A stretch of 64,000 nucleotides of DNA from Nocardia macrotermitis (GTDB lineage Bacteria; Actinomycetota; Actinomycetes; Mycobacteriales; Mycobacteriaceae). Under the pieces are notes generated by a model, which saw nothing but the letters and a program-made list of their open reading frames with translations, did no database searches and was not told where the DNA came from. The stretch covers positions 62,001 to 126,000 of the forward strand of contig NZ_WEGK01000012.1 of NCBI RefSeq assembly GCF_009604405.1. The letters are read 5' to 3'. Of this stretch, positions 33,830 through 42,618 are shown in pieces. Position 1 is the first letter of the stretch, and each line of letters starts with the position of its first letter. The translations under genes and the position numbers were made by a program.

Positions 33830-34237
33830 TCAGGTGAGGCTGGGGTAGCCGGCGTAGCGGGCGGTGAGTGCTTCGAGATGGTGTCCGGCGGGGTCGTCGA
33901 AGTACACGCCGCGGCCGCCGTGGTTGGTGTTGATTTCGCCTGGTCTGCGCATCTGGGGGTCGGCCCAGTAGGGGATGCCGCGGGCTCGGATGCGTTCCAT
34001 GATCTGGTCGAATGTGTCGTCGTTGACCAGGAAGGCGTAGTGCTGGCCGGGGAAGTCGACGGGTGGGTCGGCGAAGTCCAGGACTCGACCGTCGGTCAGG
34101 TGGACCGCGACGAAGAAACCTGCTTCTTGCGGTGCGGGAAGTCCGAAGATCTCGGTGAAGAATCGGGCCGACTCGTATTTGTCGTGTGCTGCGATGATCG
34201 TGTGATCGAAACGCACATCCACCTCTGGATGTGGCAT
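33830..34237 (-). CDS. VOC-family protein
   Basis: This 135-residue protein is typical of VOC/glyoxalase-like proteins: VRFDHTIIAAHDKYESARFF, HYAFLVNDDTFDQIMERI, and a C-terminal GRGVYFDDPAGHHLEALTAR with the conserved F-x-D-P-x-G-H and glutamate. These supply His/Glu metal ligands in many family members. AAGGAG precedes ATG 34237. It has no obvious operon partner. Confidence 0.88.
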   Translation of the reverse strand: MPHPEVDVRFDHTIIAAHDKYESARFFTEIFGLPAPQEAGFFVAVHLTDGRVLDFADPPVDFPGQHYAFLVNDDTFDQIMERIRARGIPYWADPQMRRPGEINTNHGGRGVYFDDPAGHHLEALTARYAGYPSLT

Positions 34238-34487
34238 GTGGGAACTCCTTCCGTCGTGGTTGATGTCCTGCGATCAACACGACGACGGTGGGGCCCGCGC
34301 GGCGCTCAGAGCAGCGCCGGGTAACCAATCCGTGTGTGGCGTAACGCCGTCCCGGTAGTCATCGCTGCGAATCGTAGCTCAACGGCCGGGACCGATGTCA
34401 ACTCCGAATGCCCGGGGATGTCATCGGCCTTTCGCCGTGGTGGGGTGCCGGTGACCAGGTTGGCGCGATGACGATGCGGTGCGGAGG

Positions 34488-34958
34488 TCAGTGGGCAGGA
34501 ACGTCGAGTCGAACCATCGGGAGGGTGTCGACGGGCGCGCCGGTGGCACGTTCGATGGTGGCGCGCAGGTTTTTCCAGGCGGCGGGGTGTTCGCGGATGT
34601 AGTGGTCGAGGGCGGCGGCGGAGTCCTCGTCGGTCATCGGAGTCGCGGTGGCCGACAGGGCGCGGTGGGTGCCGATCCAGACGCGTACGTTCGGGTGGGC
34701 CTCGATGTTGCGGTACCACTGGGCTTCCCGTCCGAAACCGGACACGATGACGTACTGGTCGGGCACCGGATGGTCGACCACCTCGAGTACCACGTACCGG
34801 GGTTGCCCGGTGCGACGCCCGATGTGCTCGATCATGAGCATGCGGGAACCGAACAGGAAACCGAAACCGTTGCGGTAGAGGTGGATCGGAGCGCGTACTA
34901 CCCATCGGGTGCGCAGGGCCTTGGCGCCCAGTGCGGTGATTGCGTCGGACAGGGGCAT
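34488..34958 (-). CDS. Ddn-like F420-dependent nitroreductase/quinone reductase family protein
   Basis: The 156-residue protein has the DUF385/Ddn pattern: HIGRRTGQPRYVVLEVV near residue 44 and AQWYRNIEAHPNVRVWIG near residue 80. Relatives use deazaflavin F420H2 to reduce quinones and nitroimidazoles at the membrane. The fold can also be shared by FMN-binding split-barrel proteins, so the cofactor is an inference. GAGG lies close to ATG 34958. Confidence 0.87.
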   Translation of the reverse strand: MPLSDAITALGAKALRTRWVVRAPIHLYRNGFGFLFGSRMLMIEHIGRRTGQPRYVVLEVVDHPVPDQYVIVSGFGREAQWYRNIEAHPNVRVWIGTHRALSATATPMTDEDSAAALDHYIREHPAAWKNLRATIERATGAPVDTLPMVRLDVPAH

Positions 34959-35145
34959 ATCCGCACCTCAGAGGTTGTTCCGTGTGGTTGATCCGACAAT
35001 AGCGGATGCGGCGGAACGCTCGTCGCGCGGTCGAACAGCCGGGGCGTGCCGAGGTTGACATCGATGTCGAACTCGCCCCCCACCGCTGCGTGTCCGCGAC
35101 ACCCGCTTATGACGATACTGAAGTTGTCCTCCGAACTCCTGGAAC

Positions 35146-35970
35146 CTATTGCGGCGGAATGGCTTTGGCGGTGGCGGCGTCCCAAATCCGGTCACCGAGA
35201 ATCCGCCGCAATCCAGGCATCAGCCGGGTTTCGGCTCCGATCGGGTAGCGAGCCTTCGGACGCCGACCGGTAATCGCCTGCGCCACAACGCCCGCCACCG
35301 TCGCCGCCTCCGGAATACCCCGAGAGCCGGACTGCGTGGTGTGTTCCATGAACTTCGTCAGATTGGCTTTGTGGGCGCCGTACGGGCCGTCGGTCTCGGG
35401 CATCGTCCGCATGCCGGTCACGGCGAATTCGCTTCGCACCGGCCCGGGTTCGACCAGCACGACCCGCACGCCGAACCGGCCGACCTCGAGCCGAAGACTG
35501 TCCGACAACGCTTCCAGGGCGTACTTCGTCATGCAGTACGCGCCGGACAGCGGCGAGGCGATCAGTCCGGCCGAGGAACCGATGTTCACGATCGTCCCGT
35601 GCCGCTGCGCACGCATCTCGGGCAATACCAGCTGGCACAGGTGAACCAGACCGAAGACGTTGGTCTCGAACTGTCGCCGCAGGTCATCGATGGATACCTC
35701 CTCCACCGGGCCCATCTGCGCATATCCGGCGTTGTTGACCAGCGCGCCGACCGCGCCGTGCTCGGCCTCGACCGCGCGCACGGCCCGGATCCGGGATTCC
35801 TCGTCGGTGACATCGAGTTGGACGGTCCGGCATCCCGCGGCCGCGAGTTCGCCGAGGGTCTCGACCCGGCGAGCCGAAGCCCAGGTCGGTAGGCCGGCCC
35901 GGACCAGCGCGAGTGCGGTCGCCCGACCGATACCCGATGAACAACCCGTGATGAGTACGGCTTCACTCAT
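35146..35970 (-). CDS. Short-chain dehydrogenase/reductase regulated by divergent TetR
   Basis: This 274-residue classical SDR has TGCSSGIGRATALALV, VNNAGYAQMG, GSSAGLIASP with the catalytic Ser, and YCMTKYALEAL with Tyr-x3-Lys. ATG 35970 is used (GGAG upstream); a longer frame would overlap the operator. A perfect 34-bp operator region (35983-36016) separates it from the TetR gene at 36055. The substrate is unknown; the sequence resembles oxidoreductases acting on retinol- or steroid-like lipids. Confidence 0.9.
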   Translation of the reverse strand: MSEAVLITGCSSGIGRATALALVRAGLPTWASARRVETLGELAAAGCRTVQLDVTDEESRIRAVRAVEAEHGAVGALVNNAGYAQMGPVEEVSIDDLRRQFETNVFGLVHLCQLVLPEMRAQRHGTIVNIGSSAGLIASPLSGAYCMTKYALEALSDSLRLEVGRFGVRVVLVEPGPVRSEFAVTGMRTMPETDGPYGAHKANLTKFMEHTTQSGSRGIPEAATVAGVVAQAITGRRPKARYPIGAETRLMPGLRRILGDRIWDAATAKAIPPQ

Positions 35971-35982
35971 GGCATCTCCATA

Positions 35983-36016
35983 TCCGTTGATGGAACAGTA
36001 GTGTTCCATCAACGGA
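35983..36016. promoter_or_regulatory. TetR operator: perfect 15-bp arms, 4-nt centre
   Basis: TCCGTTGATGGAACA (35983-35997) is exactly inverted at 36002-36016, centred between the SDR and TetR starts. This is one of the clearest operators in the window. Confidence 0.8.
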
Positions 36017-36054
36017 CACTAACATCCCGTTACGGTTCCGGATAGACTCGCGCC

Positions 36055-36621
36055 ATGACCAGGCGGCCCGCGTTACGTGACCAGGTGGCGACCATGATCG
36101 TCGAACGTGCCGCGGCGGTGCGGGCCGCGCGCGGTGATGCGGTGAGCATGGCCGAGTTCGCCGACGCGGCCGGTGTCGGCCGCACGACGCTGTACCGGTA
36201 CTTCCCGAATCGCGAGGCGCTGTACGCCGCCATGTTCGACGCCGCGCTCGACGATCTGTTCGCGCGCGTGGAGGAGGCGGGGCTGGATCGGGTCCCCGTC
36301 CGAGAAGCGATTGCCCGGCTCGCTCGCGCGTTCATCGCCAACGGCAGGTACGCGACACTGGTGCACGACGAACTCGCCGCATGCCGTCGCGCGGACGAAG
36401 TCGAACGCCGATTGACCACCCCGATGCGCGAAGTGCTGGAACGCGGCATCGAGTCCGGAGTGCTGCGGTCCGATCTGACGGTCGAGACGATGCTCGCGGT
36501 GTCCCGCCCGCTTCTGGAGGCGGGCATCGCCATGGCCGCGGCGGTCGGCGGCGAACAGGCCAGCGCCGTCATGACTTCGATCTTCCTCGACGGCATCAGC
36601 GCCGACCCGCAGATGGGGTGA
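36055..36621 (+). CDS. TetR-family regulator
   Basis: The 188-residue protein has a TetR HTH (MAEFADAAGVGRTTLYRYFP) and a helical ligand domain. It is divergent from the SDR, with a perfect inverted repeat between the two. It probably represses both genes. Confidence 0.9.
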   Translation: MTRRPALRDQVATMIVERAAAVRAARGDAVSMAEFADAAGVGRTTLYRYFPNREALYAAMFDAALDDLFARVEEAGLDRVPVREAIARLARAFIANGRYATLVHDELAACRRADEVERRLTTPMREVLERGIESGVLRSDLTVETMLAVSRPLLEAGIAMAAAVGGEQASAVMTSIFLDGISADPQMG

Positions 36622-36714
36622 GTGCGGCCTCAGCCGAGGTGCTCGCGGATGAACACCCTTCAGCGGGTGGGGTGCGGCATTGGATCAGGGCTCGGAACAG
36701 AAGCCTGAAGAAAG

Positions 36715-36767
36715 ATGAATCGGCTGCCGATCTGCCTGTGCGGCAAGGGGATCGGCAGCCGATTCAT
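36715..36767. terminator. Strong stem-loop, perfect 18-bp arms
   Basis: ATGAATCGGCTGCCGATC (36715-36732) pairs with 36750-36767 across 17 nt, which itself holds TGCC/GGCA. A T-rich CTTTCTTC follows on the minus strand, so it terminates the minus-strand gene ending at 36774; the convergent TetR ends at 36621. Confidence 0.8.
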
Positions 36768-36773
36768 GGAGGA

Positions 36774-38000
36774 TTACTGCTGCGCGGAAGGCGGTCGCTG
36801 TTGCGGGCCGGATGAGGTCGCGTCCGGCGTCGGCGCGGCGCCTGGTTGTGCGGGGCCTGCCTGGACCGGTGGCTGGCTCGTCGATGGCGTGTCCGGGGTG
36901 CTGCTCGGCTGTGCCGCGGTGGCAGGCTGCGGCGGGGTGGGCGCCGGGAATTCGGAACTCGGGGGAGCGCCGAAACCACCCGGTTGGTGCAGGACGGTGG
37001 GCTCGGCACCGGAATCCTGCGGTTGGCCGAATGCGTTGGGCGGCTGCGGAATCGGACTCTCGGCCGGGGGCTGGCGCAGGATTGTCGGGTCGGCCGCCGC
37101 GGGGACGCCGAAGCCGGGCTGCTGCGCGGGCTGCGGGTAGGCGGGCGGCTGGGCTACCGGGGGGTGCTGCTGTTGGGGGGCGAAACCGGGCTGCGGGTAT
37201 CCGGCAGGCTGGTACCCGGGCTGGGGGGCGTATCCGGCCGGAGGCTGCGGTGCGGGAAAACCGGTGGGCTGCTGCGGATTCTGCGCCGCGGGCTGCGGCC
37301 ACTGCGGTGCCTGCGCGGGGCCGGGCTGCGGCCAACCGGGCTGAATCGGTTGCGCGAGACCGGCCGGGCGCGCGGGGCGCGGGGTATCGGAGTCGCGCAC
37401 GAGGTACACCAGGATGATCGCGGCCAAGGTCGCCAGCCCGGCCGGAATCGCGAGCCAGTTCCCTTCGTAGGACAGGTTGAGACTGTAGTAATCGGTGGCA
37501 AGCGAGCTGACCAAACTACCGAGCTGATTGACGAAGATCATCCCGGATGCCAGCACTACGGTGTTGCGAGCGATGGTGCGATTGCGATCCATCAATACGA
37601 GCACCAGCGCCGCGACGGATACGCCGATGAGAACCACGGACGACACCACGTACCAGCTGGCAAACCACCCCACGCCCTGGTTCCACGTCCGACGGCCCAG
37701 ATCCAGCAGCAGAGCCAGTATCACCAGCCCCGCGGCGATCAGATCGTGCGGCGGGCGCTTGGGCGTCGCGGACAGCGCGGCCGGGAACGGCGGATTGGAT
37801 TGTCCCACAGGCATACCCGGCTGCGATGGAGGTACAGCAGGTTGTCCCGGAGGCATATTGTGCTGCGCGGGAGGGACACCGGGCTGGGTCCCCGGGAGAC
37901 CCGGTTGCCCCGCAGGCACACCCGGTTGCGCGGGCCAGCCGTATCCCTGCGGCGGTGGCGACGGCATCTGTCCCGGGCCGGGTTGGTACGGGTTGGCCAT
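36774..38000 (-). CDS. Pro/Gln-rich four-TM membrane protein
   Basis: The 408-residue protein begins with a Pro/Gly/Gln-rich segment (about 1-80, with repeated QPGVP-like units), then about four hydrophobic helices (85-200) and a long low-complexity Pro/Gln tail. The tail contains D-P-T-I-L-R-Q-P and E-P-T-V-L-H-Q-P, repeated Thr motifs that could be Ser/Thr-kinase or FHA sites (inference). It has the same layout as the 702-residue neighbour upstream, so the two are probably paralogues from a local duplication. Role unknown; envelope localisation is likely. Confidence 0.7.
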   Translation of the reverse strand: MANPYQPGPGQMPSPPPQGYGWPAQPGVPAGQPGLPGTQPGVPPAQHNMPPGQPAVPPSQPGMPVGQSNPPFPAALSATPKRPPHDLIAAGLVILALLLDLGRRTWNQGVGWFASWYVVSSVVLIGVSVAALVLVLMDRNRTIARNTVVLASGMIFVNQLGSLVSSLATDYYSLNLSYEGNWLAIPAGLATLAAIILVYLVRDSDTPRPARPAGLAQPIQPGWPQPGPAQAPQWPQPAAQNPQQPTGFPAPQPPAGYAPQPGYQPAGYPQPGFAPQQQHPPVAQPPAYPQPAQQPGFGVPAAADPTILRQPPAESPIPQPPNAFGQPQDSGAEPTVLHQPGGFGAPPSSEFPAPTPPQPATAAQPSSTPDTPSTSQPPVQAGPAQPGAAPTPDATSSGPQQRPPSAQQ

Positions 38001-38098
38001 CGCGGAAACTCCTTGCTGTCGTGCACAAATGCTCGATCGGAACGTCGATCAGCCTAAAGGGTTCGCGCACGTCCGGCAGCATCAATTCGTGCGTAAGG

Positions 38099-38160
38099 GC
38101 CCGTTCGTTCGTACCGAGCGTCGGACGCGTCCGTGCGCATCCGACGAGTGACGAACGGGC
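38099..38160. terminator. Nested stem-loop downstream of the 702-residue gene
   Basis: GCCCGTTCGT (38099-38108) pairs with 38151-38160, and inside it CGTCGGA (38119-38125) pairs with 38140-38146. It lies just past the stop of the minus-strand gene ending at 38175. Confidence 0.6.
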
Positions 38161-38174
38161 GCAACGACGTTCGG

Positions 38175-40283
38175 CTACTGCTCCTGCGCCCACGTCGGCG
38201 GCTCGAGCCGCTTCGGCGGTGCCTGCCGGTGATCGAGGTAGGCCGGTGGTTGCGGCTCGTCCTCGGGGCGCGGCTGCGGATCACGCGGACCGGGACGGTC
38301 GGCGGCCGAGACATCGTGCAACTCCGGACGTCCGTCGTCGGGACGCGGCAGTCCCGAACCGGGCTGCTGCCACCCGGGTTCCGGTTCGACCGGCGGCGGA
38401 GCCAGGAAGCCACCGGGCTGACGCAACACCGGCTGACGCGGCCCGCCCTGCGGCGGGAACGGCTCGGCACCCGGTAGTCGCAGTGAATTCTGCTGCGCGG
38501 TATCCGCCGGGTACGGGGTGTTCTGCGGCGGCCCGAACGGCTGGTGGACCGGCCCGTTGCCCGGCGGGGGACTCATCGGCTGCGGGTTACCCGGCTGCGG
38601 ATTGCCCGGTTGGGGGAGGTGCTGCGGGATACCGGGCGGCGGGATGTTCGGCTGCGGCGGATTGTTCGGTTGCGGCGGAACTCCATCGGGGACTCCGTTG
38701 CGCGGCGGCCCTGCCGGAACGTCGGGACGCTGCGGTACCGGCGGCATCTCGCCACGCGGCGGCCCGACCGGACCGGGTTGCGGCGCAAGCGGTTGCGGCC
38801 CGCCGGGACGTCCCATGTTCAACGGCGCGGTCTCGGGCGCATGCATATTCGGCAGCACGACATTGCCGGGCGCGATGACGTTCCCGGGATGCCCCGGCTC
38901 GTTCCCGGCCGGCAGGAACGGCGGCGGTGTCCCGAACCCGTTGTGCCGCTCGGGCTCGACGTTCGTGGGCGCGCCGATGACCGCACCCGGAACCGGCGGT
39001 TCGACCATCGGCGGAACAGCTTGCTGTGAATTCGCCGTGAAGTCCGGACGCGGCAGTACCGTCGTCGGCGGATCGGCCGGCGACACCGTGGGAATGCCAT
39101 CGGTGGCCGCATGGAACAGCGCCGGATCCTGTTGCGCGAACGGTTCGGTCGGCGGCGTCTGCACCGCGAACGGAACCTGCTGCGGCACAGCGTCGCTCAC
39201 GGCGGGCTCGGGCTCGACGGGTTGCGGTGCGAGAGATTCGGGAGGCCGAGCGGTAAGACGTTCGGGCACATACGGTTCCGGCGCGGACGGCTGCGGCGCA
39301 CCACCCGGCACGGGCTGCGGCCACGCGGCCGAACCGCCCGGTCCGGATACGGCGAAATCGACATCGCCATCCTGCGCCGGCGGCGGTTCCGGCGCGAACT
39401 CCTCGACCGGGCCGGGCCGCGCGCTCGAACCCGGCAGGGACATCCCCGGCAGTGCCAACGACGAGAAATCATCCGCCGCCCGCTCCTCGGACCGCGAGAA
39501 CTCCTGCGGCACTTCATCATTCGAAAGCTCAGGCGCGCCCGGCGACGACTCCCCGAACAACGGCTCGACCTGCGGCGGCGCACTGAACGGCGACCGCAAC
39601 ACCGGCGCGGCGGCAGCCTCCGGCTCCTCGGCCTCGAACCCGCCGATCACACCAGCGGCCTGCTCACCCGCGAGCCCGGAGCGAGACGCCGGAGCAGGCT
39701 CCTCCCGACGCGCCCGACCAGCGTAATCATCCTGATAACGCGGCGAATCGAACTCGTCCTCGTACTGCCGCGACCTGTCCTCACCGACCTCCCGCCGGTC
39801 GTCCGCAACCACCTGCTCCTCGGGCGACCACGACGCCCGATACAGCGCGATGATCGCGATCGTGGTGGCCACCACGATCGGAATCGCCGCCCACGTACCG
39901 TATTTGCCGATCACGTCGTCGACCGAGCCGCCGGCCAGATTCACCGCGTTGAACAGCAGCATCGCCCCCGCGCCCAGTGCCCCGGTGAGCCTGCCGACGG
40001 CCGGTTTCATCCCGGTCACCAGCAGCACACCGGCGGGAATCGCGATGATCGCGGCCAGCAGCGACCCGAAATCGCGGGCCTGGATCTCGTAGCCGGGCTG
40101 CGACAGCCCCCACACCAACCTGCCCAGATACGCCAGGGTGGCCAGCAACAACATCACTGCCGCCAGCACATCCGCCAGCGAATGCCGCCGTCCCCGGGGT
40201 GCGGTCGGCTCCGGCGTCCGGACCCGACCGGGGTCCGGCGCCACCGACATGGGCCGATTACCGGTCGGGTGCGGGTTGTCCAT
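38175..40283 (-). CDS. Large membrane protein with four N-terminal TM helices and Pro-rich acidic tail
   Basis: Of 702 residues, about 35-150 hold four hydrophobic helices (VLAAVMLLLATLAYLGRLVW; LLAAIIAIPAGVLLVTG; GAMLLFNAVNLAGG; AAIPIVVATTIAIIALYRA). The rest is acidic, then Pro/Gln/Gly-rich low-complexity sequence (for example GNPQPGNPQPMSPPPGNG). GGGAG precedes ATG 40283. No enzymatic motif was found. It parallels the neighbouring 408-residue protein and ends with the similar PVLRQPGGF motif. Long antisense frames here are composition shadows. Confidence 0.7.
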   Translation of the reverse strand: MDNPHPTGNRPMSVAPDPGRVRTPEPTAPRGRRHSLADVLAAVMLLLATLAYLGRLVWGLSQPGYEIQARDFGSLLAAIIAIPAGVLLVTGMKPAVGRLTGALGAGAMLLFNAVNLAGGSVDDVIGKYGTWAAIPIVVATTIAIIALYRASWSPEEQVVADDRREVGEDRSRQYEDEFDSPRYQDDYAGRARREEPAPASRSGLAGEQAAGVIGGFEAEEPEAAAAPVLRSPFSAPPQVEPLFGESSPGAPELSNDEVPQEFSRSEERAADDFSSLALPGMSLPGSSARPGPVEEFAPEPPPAQDGDVDFAVSGPGGSAAWPQPVPGGAPQPSAPEPYVPERLTARPPESLAPQPVEPEPAVSDAVPQQVPFAVQTPPTEPFAQQDPALFHAATDGIPTVSPADPPTTVLPRPDFTANSQQAVPPMVEPPVPGAVIGAPTNVEPERHNGFGTPPPFLPAGNEPGHPGNVIAPGNVVLPNMHAPETAPLNMGRPGGPQPLAPQPGPVGPPRGEMPPVPQRPDVPAGPPRNGVPDGVPPQPNNPPQPNIPPPGIPQHLPQPGNPQPGNPQPMSPPPGNGPVHQPFGPPQNTPYPADTAQQNSLRLPGAEPFPPQGGPRQPVLRQPGGFLAPPPVEPEPGWQQPGSGLPRPDDGRPELHDVSAADRPGPRDPQPRPEDEPQPPAYLDHRQAPPKRLEPPTWAQEQ

Positions 40284-40323
40284 CGGTGAAACTCCCTATG
40301 TAGCTACGCGAACACTCGGTAGC

Positions 40324-41175
40324 CTATTGGATGCTGCGGCCTCCGGCACATCGCTGTATCCCCAGGACCTCGATCACTCGCGTGGCGAATTCCCGCGTAT
40401 GGGTGCGCGCGCCGTTGTGCATCCCCGGAAATTCGACGACCTCGAGCCCGAGTCGTGCGGCGATCCGCGCGGCCGGTCGCGAGGGCAGCAGTTGGCGCGA
40501 GTCGGCGCTCACGCCGAGGGTCAGCCGATCGACCGCGGTCGCCAGCGCCGCGAAATCGGGGATGTACGAGGTGAATTCGCACAGTTCGTATTCCATCATG
40601 ATCGGGGCGTTGGCGGCCAGCCGAGCCCACATCGCGGCCTCCTGGGGAGTGCGGGCGTCCGGGGCGGGAGTCGGGGCCATCGCCCCGCCGATGCCGTCCA
40701 GGAACCGTTGGGCCGCAGCGGGGATTCCCTCGGTGCGCGCCAGGTGGGAGACCTCCGTCACGAAGGCCCGCTGTTCGGCGGCGTCGGGCAGGACCGCGAA
40801 ACACGGCGGATCGTGCGCGACGAGTGCGCGCACCGAATCCGGGTGCCGGGCCAGCAGATCCAGCCCGACGATCCCGCCCGCACTCATGCCGACGACATGG
40901 GCGGGCTCGTCGGTGAGGTGTCGCAGCAGCAGGTACGCGTCCTCGCTCTGCACCCGCACGTGCTGTTGTTCGGGCTGCCCGCTGTCGAGCACGCTGCGCG
41001 AATATCCCCGCGCGTCCATCGTGACCACGGTGGCGTACGGCGCGAGCAACTCGGCCAGTTCATCCGAACCGTTGGCGTCGCCCCCACCGCCCGGTAGAAC
41101 GAGCAGCACCGGACCCGCACCTCGAATCTCGTGATAGATGGTCGCGCCGGGCACCGCGAAGATGTCTGGTCTCAT
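40324..41175 (-). CDS. Alpha/beta hydrolase
   Basis: The 283-residue protein has the HG-like oxyanion loop VLPGGGGDANG, the nucleophile elbow G-M-S-A-G-G near residue 117, and a late His (FPGMHNGARTH near 262). ATG 41175 is 15 bp from the operator TCCTAAT-ATG-ATTAGGA. Esterase or lactonase activity is possible; the substrate is unknown. Confidence 0.87.
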   Translation of the reverse strand: MRPDIFAVPGATIYHEIRGAGPVLLVLPGGGGDANGSDELAELLAPYATVVTMDARGYSRSVLDSGQPEQQHVRVQSEDAYLLLRHLTDEPAHVVGMSAGGIVGLDLLARHPDSVRALVAHDPPCFAVLPDAAEQRAFVTEVSHLARTEGIPAAAQRFLDGIGGAMAPTPAPDARTPQEAAMWARLAANAPIMMEYELCEFTSYIPDFAALATAVDRLTLGVSADSRQLLPSRPAARIAARLGLEVVEFPGMHNGARTHTREFATRVIEVLGIQRCAGGRSIQ

Positions 41176-41189
41176 AGAATTAGGTTATT

Positions 41190-41206
41190 TCCTAATATGA
41201 TTAGGA
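41190..41206. promoter_or_regulatory. Palindrome TCCTAAT-ATG-ATTAGGA
   Basis: A perfect 7-bp inverted repeat with a 3-nt centre, plus another ATTAGG at 41180-41185, lies directly upstream of the alpha/beta hydrolase start. The cognate regulator is not adjacent in the divergent orientation. Confidence 0.6.
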
Positions 41207-41235
41207 TCAACCGAATTGCCGTGCGCGCGGGTCGG

Positions 41236-41856
41236 TCACGTGGCGTCCGGTGACTCCTGTCGACCGAAGACGCGATCGAGCTGCCGGTCGATCACCTCGA
41301 TCGCGCATTCCGGTGACGACTGGCCCAGCAGCACCCGGGTCTGCAACCCTTCGGCCCCAGCGGTCAGGAAAGCGCCTTCGGCAGCGGCGTCGATACCGGC
41401 CGGAACTTCGCCGCTTTCCTGCGCGCGAATGATCAAGTCGGACACCAGGTTCGCGAGTTCGGGCGTCGCGGCACGGGCCACCGCGGCGAGGGTCGGTTCG
41501 GTGAGGAAGCGGACGAAATAGGCCGCGTACACCACGTGCCGGTCACGACGTTGCTCATCGAGCGGCAGCATTTCCAGCAGCACCCCGCGCACGATCGCAC
41601 GCAGACTCGGCGCGTCACCCAGACACGCCATCCGCTCGCGGGCCTGCCGTTCGGCCTCGGCGTTCAGGATCTCCAGCGCCCCGAGCAACACCTGATCCCG
41701 GGTGCCGAAGTAGTACTGCAACAGTCGCGCCGACACGCCCGCCTCGGCGGCGACCTGACGCAACGTGACCTGTTCCAACCCGCCACGCATCGCCAGCCGC
41801 CAGACGGCCTCGGCGATCTGGCGACGTCGTTCGTCGTGATTCACCTGTCGCGGCAT
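41236..41856 (-). CDS. TetR-family regulator
   Basis: The 206-residue protein has a TetR HTH (VTLRQVAAEAGVSARLLQYY) with the TetR_C_6-like C-terminal region (ERMACLGDAPSLRAIVRGVL). ATG 41856 was chosen, as upstream residues read through the promoter. A perfect operator (41911-41932) separates it from the divergent small membrane protein. Confidence 0.88.
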   Translation of the reverse strand: MPRQVNHDERRRQIAEAVWRLAMRGGLEQVTLRQVAAEAGVSARLLQYYFGTRDQVLLGALEILNAEAERQARERMACLGDAPSLRAIVRGVLLEMLPLDEQRRDRHVVYAAYFVRFLTEPTLAAVARAATPELANLVSDLIIRAQESGEVPAGIDAAAEGAFLTAGAEGLQTRVLLGQSSPECAIEVIDRQLDRVFGRQESPDAT

Positions 41857-41910
41857 CCGCGTACTCCATCGCCTCGCCCCCGCATTGTGGTGCGATCGTA
41901 ACAAAACATG

Positions 41911-41932
41911 TTATGGTTCGATTGAACCATAA
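41911..41932. promoter_or_regulatory. TetR operator TTATGGTTC-GATT-GAACCATAA
   Basis: A perfect 9-bp inverted repeat with a 4-nt centre lies 55 bp before the TetR start and 22 bp before the small membrane protein start, as expected for repression of both. Confidence 0.75.
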
Positions 41933-41954
41933 AAGTGCGAGGGAGGAAGTACTC

Positions 41955-42176
41955 ATGCGGAACGTGATCGTGCTCGTCGTGGGCGTCGCCCTACTGGCCT
42001 TGGGTGCACAGGGTGGGATTCGGCTGGTGATCGACCACTCCAACGCGGGGATGCTGGGCTGGCTCCCGGGCGGATTCGGCGTGCGACTGGTCTGCTACGT
42101 GATCATGGCGGCCGTCGGAATCTACCTCGCGAACTGGGGCACGCAGCGGTCCGATCGCACCCGGTCCGACGAATAG
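41955..42176 (+). CDS. Small two-TM membrane protein
   Basis: The 73-residue protein has two hydrophobic helices (VIVLVVGVALLALGAQGGIR; GVRLVCYVIMAAVGIYLANW). GGGAGGAAG precedes ATG 41955. It is divergent from the TetR gene under a shared operator, so it may be a TetR-controlled stress or transport accessory protein. No family is recognised. Confidence 0.7.
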   Translation: MRNVIVLVVGVALLALGAQGGIRLVIDHSNAGMLGWLPGGFGVRLVCYVIMAAVGIYLANWGTQRSDRTRSDE

Positions 42177-42209
42177 TCCTGCGCCGCAGCATCTGTCGCG
42201 CAGTGTCGA

Positions 42210-42231
42210 GTCCGCGAATCCCATCGCGGAC
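42210..42231. terminator. Stem-loop GTCCGCG/CGCGGAC between convergent genes
   Basis: Perfect 7-bp arms (42210-42216; 42225-42231) over 8 nt lie between the small membrane protein and the end of the nuo-VOC operon. It probably serves both directions. Confidence 0.55.
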
Positions 42232-42247
42232 GGTCGCGCCGGCGGGC

Positions 42248-42607
42248 TCACTCCGGACCGTGCGCGACCTCGTGCGTCGGCTGATACAACCCCATCTCCC
42301 CGGCCCCCGGAACGACCAGCGTGATGCGCAACCCCCAACGCTCCCGGGTGACATCCGAGGTGAACTCCACGCCCTTCGCCCGCAACTCCTCGACGGTAGC
42401 GGCGAGGTCGTCACACATCAGATACAGCTCGCACCGCCCGCTCTCGGGCCCCTCGGCCGGATGCACCGCCAGTTCGGCCGGGGGTGAGCGGAAGATCAGC
42501 CAGCCGTTCCCGGCGTCCACGTGTGCCAGGCCCAGGACGTCGCGGAAGAAGTCGCGCGCGGCATCGGGATCGGCCGCGTAGACGATGGTGTGTGCTCCGT
42601 TGATCAT
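42248..42607 (-). CDS. VOC-family protein, last gene of the nuo operon
   Basis: The 119-residue protein shows the VOC pattern (HTIVYAADPDAARDFFRDVL; LYLMCDDLAATVEELRAKGV; GLYQPTHEV). It starts 11 bp after the nuoN stop with GAGGAG upstream, so it is very likely co-transcribed with nuo. No link to complex I is established. Confidence 0.87.
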   Translation of the reverse strand: MINGAHTIVYAADPDAARDFFRDVLGLAHVDAGNGWLIFRSPPAELAVHPAEGPESGRCELYLMCDDLAATVEELRAKGVEFTSDVTRERWGLRITLVVPGAGEMGLYQPTHEVAHGPE

Positions 42608-42618
42608 ATGTCGACTCC

